Shown: in pieces, positions 34,010 through 41,915 of the stretch
Layout of the letters: every line of letters begins with the position of its first letter
How positions within the stretch are numbered: position 1 is the first letter of the stretch
Assembly: GCF_002217755.1 (NCBI RefSeq)
Contig: NZ_BCFL01000027.1
Location: forward strand, 149,209 to 213,208
DNA length: 64,000 nt
Source of the DNA: Streptomyces hyaluromycini
GTDB taxonomy: Bacteria; Actinomycetota; Actinomycetes; Streptomycetales; Streptomycetaceae
Reading direction: 5' to 3'
Position numbers and translations under genes: made by a program
Notes under the pieces: model-generated
Databases searched by the model: none
What the model was told of the DNA's origin: nothing
The model's input: only the letters and a program-made list of their open reading frames with translations

Positions 34010-35065
34010 TCAGTGCGCGCGGACCGACAGCCGGTAGAACCGCGTCGTCTGTACGGCGTTCTGGTTGTCGTCGCTGACCAGGAGGACCTTGTACGCGCCC
34101 TTCGCGCGGCCGGTGACGACCATGCCCTCGATGTTGTCGAGGAGCGGGTTGGGCTGCGGCTGCTTGGCCGTGGCGCCCAGCGACGGGCAGCTCGCGATGT
34201 CCGTGAGCAGGGTCTTCTTGATCAGCCGGACGCCGGCCTGCCCGGTGAGGTTCGCTGTGCCGCTGGTGTCCGTGGCGTGCCGCGGGTCGGCCAGGTAGAG
34301 GCGGACGGTGTTGCCGACGCCGGAGGTGAAGCCGCGCTCCAGGACGAGGAGACGGCCGTCGGGCAGCGCCTGCACCTCGGGGACGCCGAGGATCGGGGCG
34401 TCGGTGCGGTAGGCGTACTGGGCCGACAGCTCGAAGTGGTCGCCCTTGGTGCGCTGCCAGGTCTGGAAGCGGACGATCCCGGCGGTGTCGCCGGAGATGG
34501 CGTACTCCATCGAGGCCAGCAGGGTGCGGCCGCCGTTGAGGAGGGTCAGGCCCTCGAAGGTCTGGTTGGAGGTGGCCCGCCCGGCCGGGGACACGAGCAG
34601 CGACGACGGCACGGGGAGGCGGTCCAGGATCTTGCCGTCCACCGAGTAGCGGCGGACGGAGGGCTCGGTCTCGGAGGTGATCAGGCGGGTGCCGTCCCGG
34701 TCCACGACCAGGCCCTCGGAGTCGAGCGCGGCGCCGTTCTCGTCGGCGAGCCCGACGACCGACTTCGGCGCGAGTGTCTTCGCGTCCAGGTCGAAGAGGT
34801 AGGACCGGTCGGCGAGGGCGGCCAGGGAGCCGTCCTTGTCCACGGCGAGCGCGGAGAGGTTGCCGACGAAGTAGCCGCCGAAGGTCGTCTTGTCGAGGGC
34901 GTCGGAGAAGCCGTCGAGGGAGACCGAGGACGAACACGCGTGGGCGGCGGCGGTGTCGGCCGCGCCGGTGGCGGGCGCGACGGCGTTGGCGGACCCGGCG
35001 GCGGACAGACAGGTGGCCGCCGCCAGGCCGGCGGTGACGGTGGCGAGTACGGTTCTCAGGCGCAT
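34010..35065 (-). CDS. secreted esterase-like activity of phytase family protein
   Basis: A 351-residue exported beta-propeller-type protein. The signal peptide is RLRTVLATVTAGLAAATCLS ... GSANA. The mature part has repeated blade-like segments: GNLSALAVDKDGSLAALAD, GLVVDRDGTRLITSETEP, TFEGLTLLNGGRTLLASME, QALPDGRLLVLERGFT and the C-terminal LDNIEGMVVTG. This pattern is that of the phytase-like esterase family; the substrate is not known. ATG 35065. It follows a beta-lactamase-fold gene in the same direction by 110 bp and lies upstream of GT39, all three being envelope or secreted products. Confidence 0.85.
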   Translation of the reverse strand: MRLRTVLATVTAGLAAATCLSAAGSANAVAPATGAADTAAAHACSSSVSLDGFSDALDKTTFGGYFVGNLSALAVDKDGSLAALADRSYLFDLDAKTLAPKSVVGLADENGAALDSEGLVVDRDGTRLITSETEPSVRRYSVDGKILDRLPVPSSLLVSPAGRATSNQTFEGLTLLNGGRTLLASMEYAISGDTAGIVRFQTWQRTKGDHFELSAQYAYRTDAPILGVPEVQALPDGRLLVLERGFTSGVGNTVRLYLADPRHATDTSGTANLTGQAGVRLIKKTLLTDIASCPSLGATAKQPQPNPLLDNIEGMVVTGRAKGAYKVLLVSDDNQNAVQTTRFYRLSVRAH

Positions 35066-35175
35066 GGCGGTCACCGTAGGGGGAACCGGTGACGGGGTGG
35101 AGACCGCCCCGTGAAGGAAAGGGTCGATTTCCGGCCGCCGGGGCCGCACTTCGGTACGCGAGCCGCAGCCCCGCC

Positions 35176-36021
35176 TCAGGAGGCCGCGAGGTCCTTGTGG
35201 ACGACCTTCGCGACGGCCTGGATGGTGTTGATGCCGTAGCTCATGGTGCTGTTGTCCTGGGTCAGCACGGTCATCTGGTAGTCGTGGCCGCCGCCGGTGA
35301 ACGTGCCGAGGCTGTGCACCCGCCAGCCGTGCGTGGCGCGCTGCAGCCAGCCGTTCTTGACGTGCACGGAGACACCGGACGGGGCGCCGTACGGAGTGCC
35401 CCACCGCTGGGACGAGATGACCTGCCCCATCAGCTTCAGGATGTAGGCGCGCGAACTGTCGCTGAGCACGGTGTTCGTGGCGGTGACCAGCGCGAGCAGC
35501 CGCTGCTCGTCGTGCACGTCGATCTGGGTCAGGCCCCAGTAGCCGTTGGCACCCGGGGTGGTCTGCGTCATCCCGGCGGCGCTCAGGAAGCCCTTGATCT
35601 TCGTCAGGCCGAGCTGCTTCCACAGCTTGGTGGTCGCGTCGTTGTCCGACTGCGTGATCATGGCCTTGGCGAGCGACTGCTCGGTGGCGGTCAGATACCG
35701 GTTGTGCTTCTTCGCGTCCCACAGCAGCGTGGCGAGGACGGTCACCTTGACCGTGCTGGCCGAGTCGTAGTGCGTGGTGGAGCGGAGGGTGCAGGTCGTC
35801 TTCGTCGAGCGGTCGTACAGCCCGACGGCGATCGTCCCCTTGCGGTTCGCGATGGCCGTGGTGATGTCCTTCTTCAGCTTCGTGGCGAGGGCCGCCTTGG
35901 CCGACGTGCAGCTGACGGTGGGCGTGGCGGCCGAGGCGGGCGCGGCCACGGCCGCGCCGGCTATGAGAAACCCGGTGCCGAGTGCGGTGGCGACCAGCCC
36001 TCTCCTTCGTCTGTGAGTCAT
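35176..36021 (-). CDS. secreted class A beta-lactamase-fold serine hydrolase
   Basis: A 281-residue exported protein. Signal peptide HRRRRGLVATALGTGFLIAG ... ASAA. The penicillin-binding fold motifs are SxxK = S89-T-V-K92, SDN = 125-127, and a KTG-like K222-N-G. The Glu166-bearing omega loop of true class A beta-lactamases is not apparent, so a transpeptidase-like or D,D-peptidase role, or inactivity on antibiotics, is more likely. The middle (LGLTKIKGFLSAAGMTQTTPG) is typical of the streptomycete branch. ATG 36021 faces a divergent lipoprotein gene across 104 bp. Confidence 0.85.
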   Translation of the reverse strand: MTHRRRRGLVATALGTGFLIAGAAVAAPASAATPTVSCTSAKAALATKLKKDITTAIANRKGTIAVGLYDRSTKTTCTLRSTTHYDSASTVKVTVLATLLWDAKKHNRYLTATEQSLAKAMITQSDNDATTKLWKQLGLTKIKGFLSAAGMTQTTPGANGYWGLTQIDVHDEQRLLALVTATNTVLSDSSRAYILKLMGQVISSQRWGTPYGAPSGVSVHVKNGWLQRATHGWRVHSLGTFTGGGHDYQMTVLTQDNSTMSYGINTIQAVAKVVHKDLAAS

Positions 36022-36125
36022 ACCCACGTTGACACACGGGTTCGCGCGAATGGTTGTACGAGCGTTCAGGGCTTTAACCAAACGTCACCTGCGCCGACCA
36101 ACGCCGCCGGGTGATGATGGCGCCC

Positions 36126-36626
36126 ATGGGAAAGCTGAGAGTGCTGGCAACGGCGGTGTCCGCGGGCACGGTTGCGCTGCTCGCCGTCGGGTGCGGCAGC
36201 GGAGGCCCCGGCCGTGCCGCACCCGCCCGCGGGACCTCGTCGCCGCCCGCTTCCGCGACGACGCGGCCGGCCTCCGTCGCCGGGACGTCCTTCTCCGTCA
36301 CCAAGGCTCCCGCATACCCCGGCGGGGAGGTCGTCGCCCAGGCGGCGAACGCCACCGGGAGCCGGGAGATGGACATCAAGGGCGGCGTCGGGGACATCCC
36401 CCTCGACGTCCTGGTGAACTGCGAGGGCAAGGGCGAGCTGACCGTCGCCGTCGAACCGCTCGGCGTGAGCTTCCCGTTCGCCTGCACCGCCGGTCAGGCC
36501 GACGGCATCGCGAACGGGTTCGACCTGAAGCGCCCCCACACGCCGGGCACGGTGCGGGTGACGGCGTCGGCGGGGGTGCGGTGGGCGATCACTGTCGCGC
36601 GCCCCACGAAGAGGACGGGTTCATGA
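36126..36626 (+). CDS. lipoprotein, hypothetical
   Basis: A 166-residue protein with a lipobox (ALLAVGC, Cys at 23) after a hydrophobic segment, then a Ser/Pro/Ala-rich spacer and a compact C-terminal domain with two cysteines (VNCEGKGEL ... FACTAGQAD) and a beta-rich pattern. It should be anchored on the outer face of the cytoplasmic membrane. No specific family is recognised. ATG 36126 is the third of three nearby ATGs and sits closest to the basic N terminus (GKLRVLATAVS). Divergent from the beta-lactamase-fold gene. Confidence 0.7.
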   Translation: MGKLRVLATAVSAGTVALLAVGCGSGGPGRAAPARGTSSPPASATTRPASVAGTSFSVTKAPAYPGGEVVAQAANATGSREMDIKGGVGDIPLDVLVNCEGKGELTVAVEPLGVSFPFACTAGQADGIANGFDLKRPHTPGTVRVTASAGVRWAITVARPTKRTGS

Positions 36627-36656
36627 GCCGGGCGGCTGCCCTGACACGCCGCCGGG

Positions 36657-36917
36657 CTACAGGCGTCGGCTCTCGGCGATCCGCAGTACGTCGGTCAGCG
36701 CCTCCCGCATCCGGGCCACCAGGAAACGGAGTTCGGCCCTCGTGACCTGCCGCTCCTTGAGCATGGCGGCCGAGTGGTCGAGGAGTTGGGTGGCCATCCC
36801 CAGCTGCACGGACTCGACGGCGTCCGCGGTCCGGGAGAGATAGCCGTCTCCGTCGGTGACAAGGAAACAGGGCTTGCCCTCGGGGCCCGTCCAGGGGAGC
36901 AGGCGCGGTGTGCTCAC
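36657..36917 (-). CDS. small hypothetical protein of an XRE/DUF397 locus
   Basis: An 86-residue protein: STPRLLPWTGPEGKPCFLVT, then DGDGYLSRTADAVESVQLGM and a helical C-terminal half (LLDHSAAMLKERQVTRAELRFL). Small proteins of this type are often encoded opposite XRE/DUF397 pairs in Streptomyces, from memory. GTG 36917 is chosen: it overlaps the stop of the 56-codon gene upstream (GTGA), and GAGGG precedes it. Function unknown; its location suggests a link with the regulator pair. Confidence 0.65.
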   Translation of the reverse strand: MSTPRLLPWTGPEGKPCFLVTDGDGYLSRTADAVESVQLGMATQLLDHSAAMLKERQVTRAELRFLVARMREALTDVLRIAESRRL

Positions 36918-37084
36918 CGGGTGACCCTCGCGTCCTTCGTGAGCATGCCGCACGAACCCATGCCGATCCCGTACACGCCGACCGGGTCGACCGGGGGCCG
37001 GTGCCCGGTGTGGTGGACGGTCGGGCCGTGCACACGCGGGCGCCGGAACAGCGACCGGAGGAGACGGGTGATGCGGTGACCCAT
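36914..37084 (-). CDS. small basic hypothetical protein
   Basis: A 56-residue basic protein, GHRITRLLRSLFRRPRVHGP then THHTGHRPP-like sequence, ending YGIGMGSCGMLTKDARVTR. The arginine-rich amphipathic start could bind nucleic acid or membrane. It overlaps the next gene by 4 bp, so the two small genes are probably translated as a unit. ATG 37084 chosen; another ATG lies 15 bp upstream. Divergent from the XRE regulator gene across about 107 bp. Confidence 0.5.
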   Translation of the reverse strand: MGHRITRLLRSLFRRPRVHGPTVHHTGHRPPVDPVGVYGIGMGSCGMLTKDARVTR

Positions 37085-37191
37085 GGGGGGCGACTCCATT
37101 CTGTAGCGATCCGCTCACAGAGTGGGGCGGGCGCGGCTAGCCTGACCAGGGGGTGGAGTGTGACCAGGCATTTGTCACAAGGAAGTTGGCC

Positions 37192-37986
37192 ATGGCGAAC
37201 ACTTACGGTGACTGGCTCAGGCAGCAGCGGGAGACCGCCGGGCTGACGCAGCAGGAGCTGGCCGACATCGCGGTGATGACGCGTTCGCACATCGCGCACA
37301 TCGAAGCGGGGCGGCGGATCCCGTCGAAGGAGGACGCGCGACGGCTGGACAAGGCTCTGAACACGGGGGATGTGCTGAGCAGTTTCCTGCCGACGGAGGA
37401 GCCGGCGGTCGCCGACTACTTCGAGTCGGTACGCCAGCTTGAACAACAGGCGGTGATGATCAGGGAGTTCGCCCAGGCGTACTTCCCCGGCCTTCTCCAG
37501 ACGGAAAGGTACGCGCGTGCGGTTCTGAGTTCGGTGTTCCCTCCGGTGAGTGAAGAGGAATGTGACAGGCGCGTTGTCACACGCCTTGAACGCGCGAGGA
37601 TCCTCGAAGAGCCGGTTGCGCCCGTACTGTGGGTGCTGCTCGACGAGGCGTTGCTGCGGCGTCCCGTGTGCGCCGAGGACGTCATGGCGGAGCAGATCAT
37701 GCACCTGGTCGGCCTCGCCGAGGCTGGACGTATCCGCGTCCATGTGCTGCCGTTTGCGGTGGGGCTTCATCCCCTGCTGGACGGCACGCTCAGGCTCATG
37801 TGGTTCGACGACCAGCCGCCCCTGGCGTACACCGAGGGGTACGGGACGGGAAAGGTGCACGATTCCCCGTCCACGGTCCGCGAGTTGCAGCATCGCTACG
37901 ATCTTGCGCTGAGCGATGCAAGGCCGTTGAAGGAGTCACTGGCTCTGCTCAGGGCTACGGCGAAGGAGTACAGGCACCATGACTGA
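37192..37986 (+). CDS. XRE-family regulator with DUF5753 domain
   Basis: A 264-residue cytoplasmic protein. Residues ~5-65 form the Xre/Cro helix-turn-helix: YGDWLRQQRETAGLTQQELA, DIAVMTRSHIAHIEAGRRIP. The rest is the DUF5753 domain with its YFPGLLQTERYARAVL block and LPFAVGLHPLLDGTLRL near the end. Such genes are nearly always followed by a DUF397 gene, as here with an 8-bp overlap; pairs such as BldB/AbaA- or WhiJ-type loci affect development and antibiotic production. ATG 37192 follows AAGGAAG. Confidence 0.93.
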   Translation: MANTYGDWLRQQRETAGLTQQELADIAVMTRSHIAHIEAGRRIPSKEDARRLDKALNTGDVLSSFLPTEEPAVADYFESVRQLEQQAVMIREFAQAYFPGLLQTERYARAVLSSVFPPVSEEECDRRVVTRLERARILEEPVAPVLWVLLDEALLRRPVCAEDVMAEQIMHLVGLAEAGRIRVHVLPFAVGLHPLLDGTLRLMWFDDQPPLAYTEGYGTGKVHDSPSTVRELQHRYDLALSDARPLKESLALLRATAKEYRHHD

Positions 37987-38191
37987 CCGGGCCATATCCG
38001 ATGCTTCCGCACTGCACGGCTGGCGCAAGTCCACTTACAGCAGCCCCAACGCCGACAACTGTCTGGAAGTCCTCGACACCCACCCCTCCGGCATCCCCGT
38101 CCGGGACTCCAAGCACCCCCACGGCCCCGCCGTGATCTTCGCGTCCGGCGCCTGGCTCCCGTTCGTCGCGGCGGTCAAGGCAACCCCCTAG
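37979..38191 (+). CDS. DUF397 domain protein
   Basis: A 70-residue protein matching DUF397 over nearly its full length: GWRKSTYSSPNADNCLEVLD, then IPVRDSKHPHGPAVIFASGAW and LPFVAAVKA. These small proteins act with the adjacent XRE regulator, possibly as antagonists; the mechanism is not established. It starts inside the end of the XRE gene (8-bp overlap) and its TAG stop codon is the left end of a palindromic element. Confidence 0.93.
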   Translation: MTDRAISDASALHGWRKSTYSSPNADNCLEVLDTHPSGIPVRDSKHPHGPAVIFASGAWLPFVAAVKATP

Positions 38192-38366
38192 GGCCTGTCT
38201 GACCATTCCCGTCTGCCTCGCGACGCCATGCACGCACTCTCGCCGCACCGGGCGCAGACCCAAGTACGTCCAGTACGAGGGCCTACGCCCGGCACGCCGA
38301 GAGCACGCACCTGACGCCGCGAGGCCGCCCTCCGGGCGACGACGGGAATTGTCAGACAGGCCCTAG
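38188..38366. mobile_element. MITE-like full-length palindrome
   Basis: A 179-bp element whose whole length is an imperfect inverted repeat. The ends read CTAGGGCCTGTCTGACCATT and, complemented, CTAGGGCCTGTCTGACAATT (one mismatch); further inside, GCCTCGCG, CTCTCGCCG and the central GTACGTCCAGTAC region also pair. It has no coding capacity. Both termini are CTAG, and the TAG stop codons of both flanking genes (DUF397 on plus, the MOSC-reductase on minus) are part of these ends. Such non-autonomous elements depend on a transposase elsewhere. Confidence 0.75.
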
Positions 38367-40105
38367 AGGTCGAGGACGACCTCGGTGGCCGGTGTGGTGC
38401 AGCAGACCAGGGTCGTGCCGGGCTCGGGGAGTTCGAGGGGCGGGGTGGTGTAGGTGACGTCGCCTGTCAGCAGGGGGGTGACGCAGGTGTGGCAGACGCC
38501 GGTGCGGCAGGACCAGCGGGTGGGGATGTCGCAGGCCTCGGCGAGTTCGAGGAGCGAGGCGTGGGCGGGTGACCACGGGGTGGTGACGCCGGTGCGGGTG
38601 AACGTGACGAGGGGGCCCGTGCCCGGTGGGCCGGGTGGCTGGTGCGGGTGCACCGCGGCGGTGGGGGTGACGCCGGGGTTGACGGCGGCGAGCGCGCCGA
38701 ACCGCTCCGTGCGGATCCGCTCGGGGCGCAGGCCGAGCTCGCGCAGGTGGCTGGAGAGGTCGTCCATGAAGGCGGTCGGGCCGCAGAGGTAGGCGTCGGC
38801 GTCGGCGGGGATGCCCAGGGCGGTGAGCGAGGCGGCGGTCGGGCGGCCCCGGGTGATGTGGTTCTCGTCGGGGCGGGGGGCCGCGGCGGTGTAGTGGACG
38901 TGCTCGCGGGCGTGCGGGAGCCGTGCCAGGAGGGCGTGGGCCTCGTCCGCGAAGGCGTGGTGGGCGCGGTCGCGGGCGGTGTGGATCCACCAGACGGGGC
39001 GTGGGTCCCGTACGGCTGCCAGCCGGTGGAGCATGGCCAGCACGGGAGTGACGCCGATGCCCGCCGAGAGGAGCACGACCGGACCGGTGCCCTCTTCGAG
39101 CACGAACGTTCCGCGCGGGCCGGCGACGTCCACGAGGTCCCCGGCGCGGAGCCGGGCGTGGATGTAGCCGCTGACCTTCCCGTGCGGCTCGTGCTTGACG
39201 CTGATGCGGTAGGTGCCGGCCGTGGGCGCGCAGGACAGGGAGTAGCTGCGTACGGCGCGGGCGGTGCCGTCGACGGCGAGGCGGAGGGAGAGGTACTGGC
39301 CGGGGCGGGCCTCGGGCAGGGACGTGCCGTCGGTGGTGCCGAGGTGGACCGAGGAGACGTCGGCGGTCTCGGGGACGATGCGGGCGACACGCAGGGGCCT
39401 GAAACCCGGCGGTGCCGGCTCGGGACCGCCGGACTGACCGGACTGACCGGACTGACCGGACCGCTCGGCGGCGGCGAGTTCGCGGAAGGACTGCTGCCAG
39501 CCGGGGCTGAGGGCGGGGACGGCCAGGGCGGTGCGCAGCTTCGCGGGGTCGCGGCCGGGCAGGTAGAGCAGCGCGTCGGTGTCGGCGACGCTGAGTTCCC
39601 CCGGGCCCCGGCGGGTGCGGGTGATGCCGTCACCGGCCTGGACCCGGCCCTCGGTGATCACCCGCAGGTAGAAGCCCGGACGGTGGTGGGCGACCAGGAG
39701 CGAGGCCATGGCGGGCTCGCCGAGGCGCATGCCGACGCGGTAGCAGGTGACGCGGGGCTGGGTCACCTCGAACTCGGCTTCGCCGATGCGGTACCGGTCG
39801 CCGATGCACACCTCGTCGTCGGGCAGGCCGTCGACGGTGAAGTTCTCCCCGAACATCCCGAAGGCCAGGTCGTCGCGACCCAGCTGCTTCCGCCAGTACC
39901 GGTACGACTCCAGCTGGTAGACGAGGACGGCCCGGATCTCACCGCCGTGCCCGGCCAGGTCGCCCTGACCGTCCCCGTCGACGTTCAGCCGCCGCACCAT
40001 ACGGCGGTCGTGCACGGGAGACTTCCACGCCCCGGTGCGCACGGTCCTGCCCTGCCAGGAGACGTCCTCGGGCATCCCCACGTTGACGGACAGCAACGTC
40101 GCCAT
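38363..40105 (-). CDS. MOSC-ferredoxin reductase-[2Fe-2S] fusion oxidoreductase
   Basis: A 580-residue three-part electron-transfer protein. Residues ~1-215 are a YiiM-like MOSC domain (SVNVGMPEDVSWQGRTVRTG, GEIRAVLVYQLESYRYWR, PRVTCYRVGMRLG). Residues ~245-480 are an FNR-type flavin/NAD(P)H reductase (RSYSLSCAP, GPVVLLSAGIGVTPVLAMLH, DAYLCGPTAFMDDL). The C-terminal ~90 residues are a plant-type [2Fe-2S] ferredoxin with SCRTGVCHTC and a distal CC. A linker holds SGQSGQSGQSGG from 9-bp repeats. MOSC domains bind molybdenum cofactor-related sulfur; here the fusion probably reduces N-hydroxylated or other substrates. ATG 40105. Its stop codon lies in the palindromic element. Confidence 0.9.
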   Translation of the reverse strand: MATLLSVNVGMPEDVSWQGRTVRTGAWKSPVHDRRMVRRLNVDGDGQGDLAGHGGEIRAVLVYQLESYRYWRKQLGRDDLAFGMFGENFTVDGLPDDEVCIGDRYRIGEAEFEVTQPRVTCYRVGMRLGEPAMASLLVAHHRPGFYLRVITEGRVQAGDGITRTRRGPGELSVADTDALLYLPGRDPAKLRTALAVPALSPGWQQSFRELAAAERSGQSGQSGQSGGPEPAPPGFRPLRVARIVPETADVSSVHLGTTDGTSLPEARPGQYLSLRLAVDGTARAVRSYSLSCAPTAGTYRISVKHEPHGKVSGYIHARLRAGDLVDVAGPRGTFVLEEGTGPVVLLSAGIGVTPVLAMLHRLAAVRDPRPVWWIHTARDRAHHAFADEAHALLARLPHAREHVHYTAAAPRPDENHITRGRPTAASLTALGIPADADAYLCGPTAFMDDLSSHLRELGLRPERIRTERFGALAAVNPGVTPTAAVHPHQPPGPPGTGPLVTFTRTGVTTPWSPAHASLLELAEACDIPTRWSCRTGVCHTCVTPLLTGDVTYTTPPLELPEPGTTLVCCTTPATEVVLDL

Positions 40106-40231
40106 GCGGACCTCCTGCGGCGGCCGGTGCCGCCACGCTCCCCTGCCACGCATCCTGGTGCCTTGGCGGGGAATCCGCGAACGGAGGAACAGGGGGCGGG
40201 CGGGCCGGTCCCGGACACCGGTTCCGCGCCG

Positions 40232-41221
40232 TCAGACCTGGCGGGCGCGGGACGCGAGGCGGTCGGCGAATGCGGTGACGAGGGTGCGCAGCTCGGCGGG
40301 GCGCTCGATGACGAACGGCCGGTCGAGTGCGGCGAGCAGCGGAGGCAGCCAGTCGAGCCGCTCCGCCCGCAGCTCGACGCGCAGCCAGCGCTCGGCGGCC
40401 CGGTCCCGGTCCGCCGCGGGCTCGTGTTCCTCCAGGGTCGCGACGCCGGCGGGCAGGCGGGCGCGGATCTGCTCGGCCGTCCCGTGGATCCGCAGGGTCA
40501 CCTCGTGCCGGTACTCGGCCGCCGCGAACCCCGACAGCACACGCTGGGCCGGATCGGGCCCCGCGGGCGCTTCGAAGGAGCCGGGCAGGGTCCTCGCGTC
40601 CGCGATGCGGTCGAGCCGGAAGGTCCGGTCCTCGCCGATCCGGGCGTCCGTGCCGGTGACGTACCAGCGGCCCGAGTGGGCGACGATCCCGTACGCGTGC
40701 AGGGTGCGTTCGCTGTGCCGTCCGTCGCGGTCGGTGTAGCGGATCGAGACCGGCCGGCGGTGGCGCACCGCATCGGCGACGGTGAGCAGGACACCGGCGT
40801 CCGGGGTGTCGAACCCGCCGGGCCGATCCGTGAAGGCGAGGGCCTCCAGGAGGGTGTCGAGCCGACGGGCGAGGTGCCTGGGCAGTACCCGCCGGATCTT
40901 CGCCGATGCCGTCTCGCCCGCCGTGTGCTCCGTCGTCGTCAGCCCGGTCCGGCGGCCGGCGACCAGGCCGAGCAGCACGGCCAGCGCCTCGTCGTCGCTG
41001 AGCATGAGCGGAGGCAGGCGGTACCCGGGGGCGAGCCGGTAGCCGCCGTAGCGGCCGCGCACCGACTCCACGGGTACGTCCAGGTCGATCAGCTGGTCCA
41101 CGTACCGCCGCACGGTGCGCCCTTCGACGCCGAGCCGGTCGGCGAGTTCGGCCATGGTCCGGGTACCGCCCGACTGGAGCAGTTCCAGGAGGGTCAGCAC
41201 GCGGCCGGTGGGTCGGGACAT
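40232..41221 (-). CDS. WYL-domain HTH regulator
   Basis: A 329-residue regulator: an N-terminal DeoR-like winged helix (TGRVLTLLELLQSGGTRTMA, ELADRLGVEGRTVRRYVDQL), then the WYL domain around 150-225 (PVSIRYTDRDGRHSERTLHA, GRWYVTGTDA, RTFRLDRIADA) and a WCX C-terminal extension ending DRPFVIERPAELR. WYL domains sense nucleic-acid or small ligands and control stress, defence or metabolic genes. ATG 41221. It is divergent from a VOC-family gene, the likely target, across a 232-bp region holding a REP-like repeat. Confidence 0.9.
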   Translation of the reverse strand: MSRPTGRVLTLLELLQSGGTRTMAELADRLGVEGRTVRRYVDQLIDLDVPVESVRGRYGGYRLAPGYRLPPLMLSDDEALAVLLGLVAGRRTGLTTTEHTAGETASAKIRRVLPRHLARRLDTLLEALAFTDRPGGFDTPDAGVLLTVADAVRHRRPVSIRYTDRDGRHSERTLHAYGIVAHSGRWYVTGTDARIGEDRTFRLDRIADARTLPGSFEAPAGPDPAQRVLSGFAAAEYRHEVTLRIHGTAEQIRARLPAGVATLEEHEPAADRDRAAERWLRVELRAERLDWLPPLLAALDRPFVIERPAELRTLVTAFADRLASRARQV

Positions 41222-41288
41222 GGGCACAACCTAAGCGCTCCGCTGGAAGTGCCGCGATGTGCGGCCGTCTGCCGACTGCGGCGCCGTC

Positions 41289-41340
41289 GTGGCTGGTCGC
41301 GCAGTTCTACCCCCAGCGCCCCGTACGGGGCGCTGCCCAA
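41289..41340. repeat. REP-like palindromic repeat
   Basis: GTGGCTGGTCGCGCAGTTC followed by CAGCGCCCCGTACGGGGCGCTG, a strong hairpin. Shares its arm with repeats at 22136, 56787 and 61104. Lies between the WYL and VOC genes. Confidence 0.75.
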
Positions 41341-41453
41341 CCGCAGCGGACTTCGACGGACCCGCTCAGCGCGAAATACCGGACCGATTCTGTCCACTAT
41401 CTCTCCTAGCCTGCGCAGTGCACGCACGCTTCCAGCACTGCCAGGGAGATCCC

Positions 41454-41837
41454 ATGGACTTCGTCTCGATCCGCATCATCACCGGCGACGTGGCGCGCCT
41501 CGTCGAGTTCTACGAGCGGGCCACGGGGGTGCGGGCGGCCTGGGCCACCGAGGACTTCGCCGAGCTCAGGTCCGCGGGCGCGACCCTCGCGATCGCGGGT
41601 ACCCGCACCGTCCCGCTGTTCGCCCCGGGCTCCGCCCGCCCGGCGGACAACCACAGCGTGATCACCGAGTTCCTCGTCGACGACGTGGACCGCGTGTACC
41701 GGGACCTGACCGGCTTCGTCACCGACTTCGTCACCGAGCCCACCACGATGCCCTGGGGCAACCGCTCCCTGCTGTTCCGCGACCCCGACGGCAACCTCGT
41801 CAACTTCTTCACGCGGCCCGCCGGGCAACGCCCGTGA
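41454..41837 (+). CDS. VOC-family (glyoxalase-fold) protein
   Basis: A 127-residue metal-dependent VOC protein: MDFVSIRIITGDVARLVEFY at the start, FAELRSAGATLAIAG, and the C-terminal NRSLLFRDPDGNLVNFFTRP with its usual metal-ligand Asp/Asn region. The family covers glyoxalase I, dioxygenases and drug-binding resistance proteins; nothing here identifies the substrate. ATG 41454 follows AGGGAG. It is opposite a WYL regulator, suggesting induced expression. Confidence 0.88.
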   Translation: MDFVSIRIITGDVARLVEFYERATGVRAAWATEDFAELRSAGATLAIAGTRTVPLFAPGSARPADNHSVITEFLVDDVDRVYRDLTGFVTDFVTEPTTMPWGNRSLLFRDPDGNLVNFFTRPAGQRP

Positions 41838-41915
41838 ATTGTTGCGGAGGGATGAAATCCGCTTCCTTTCGTGTTGTGGCCATGAGGAAGAACAGGGCGA
41901 ACGAAGGGCACCCGC

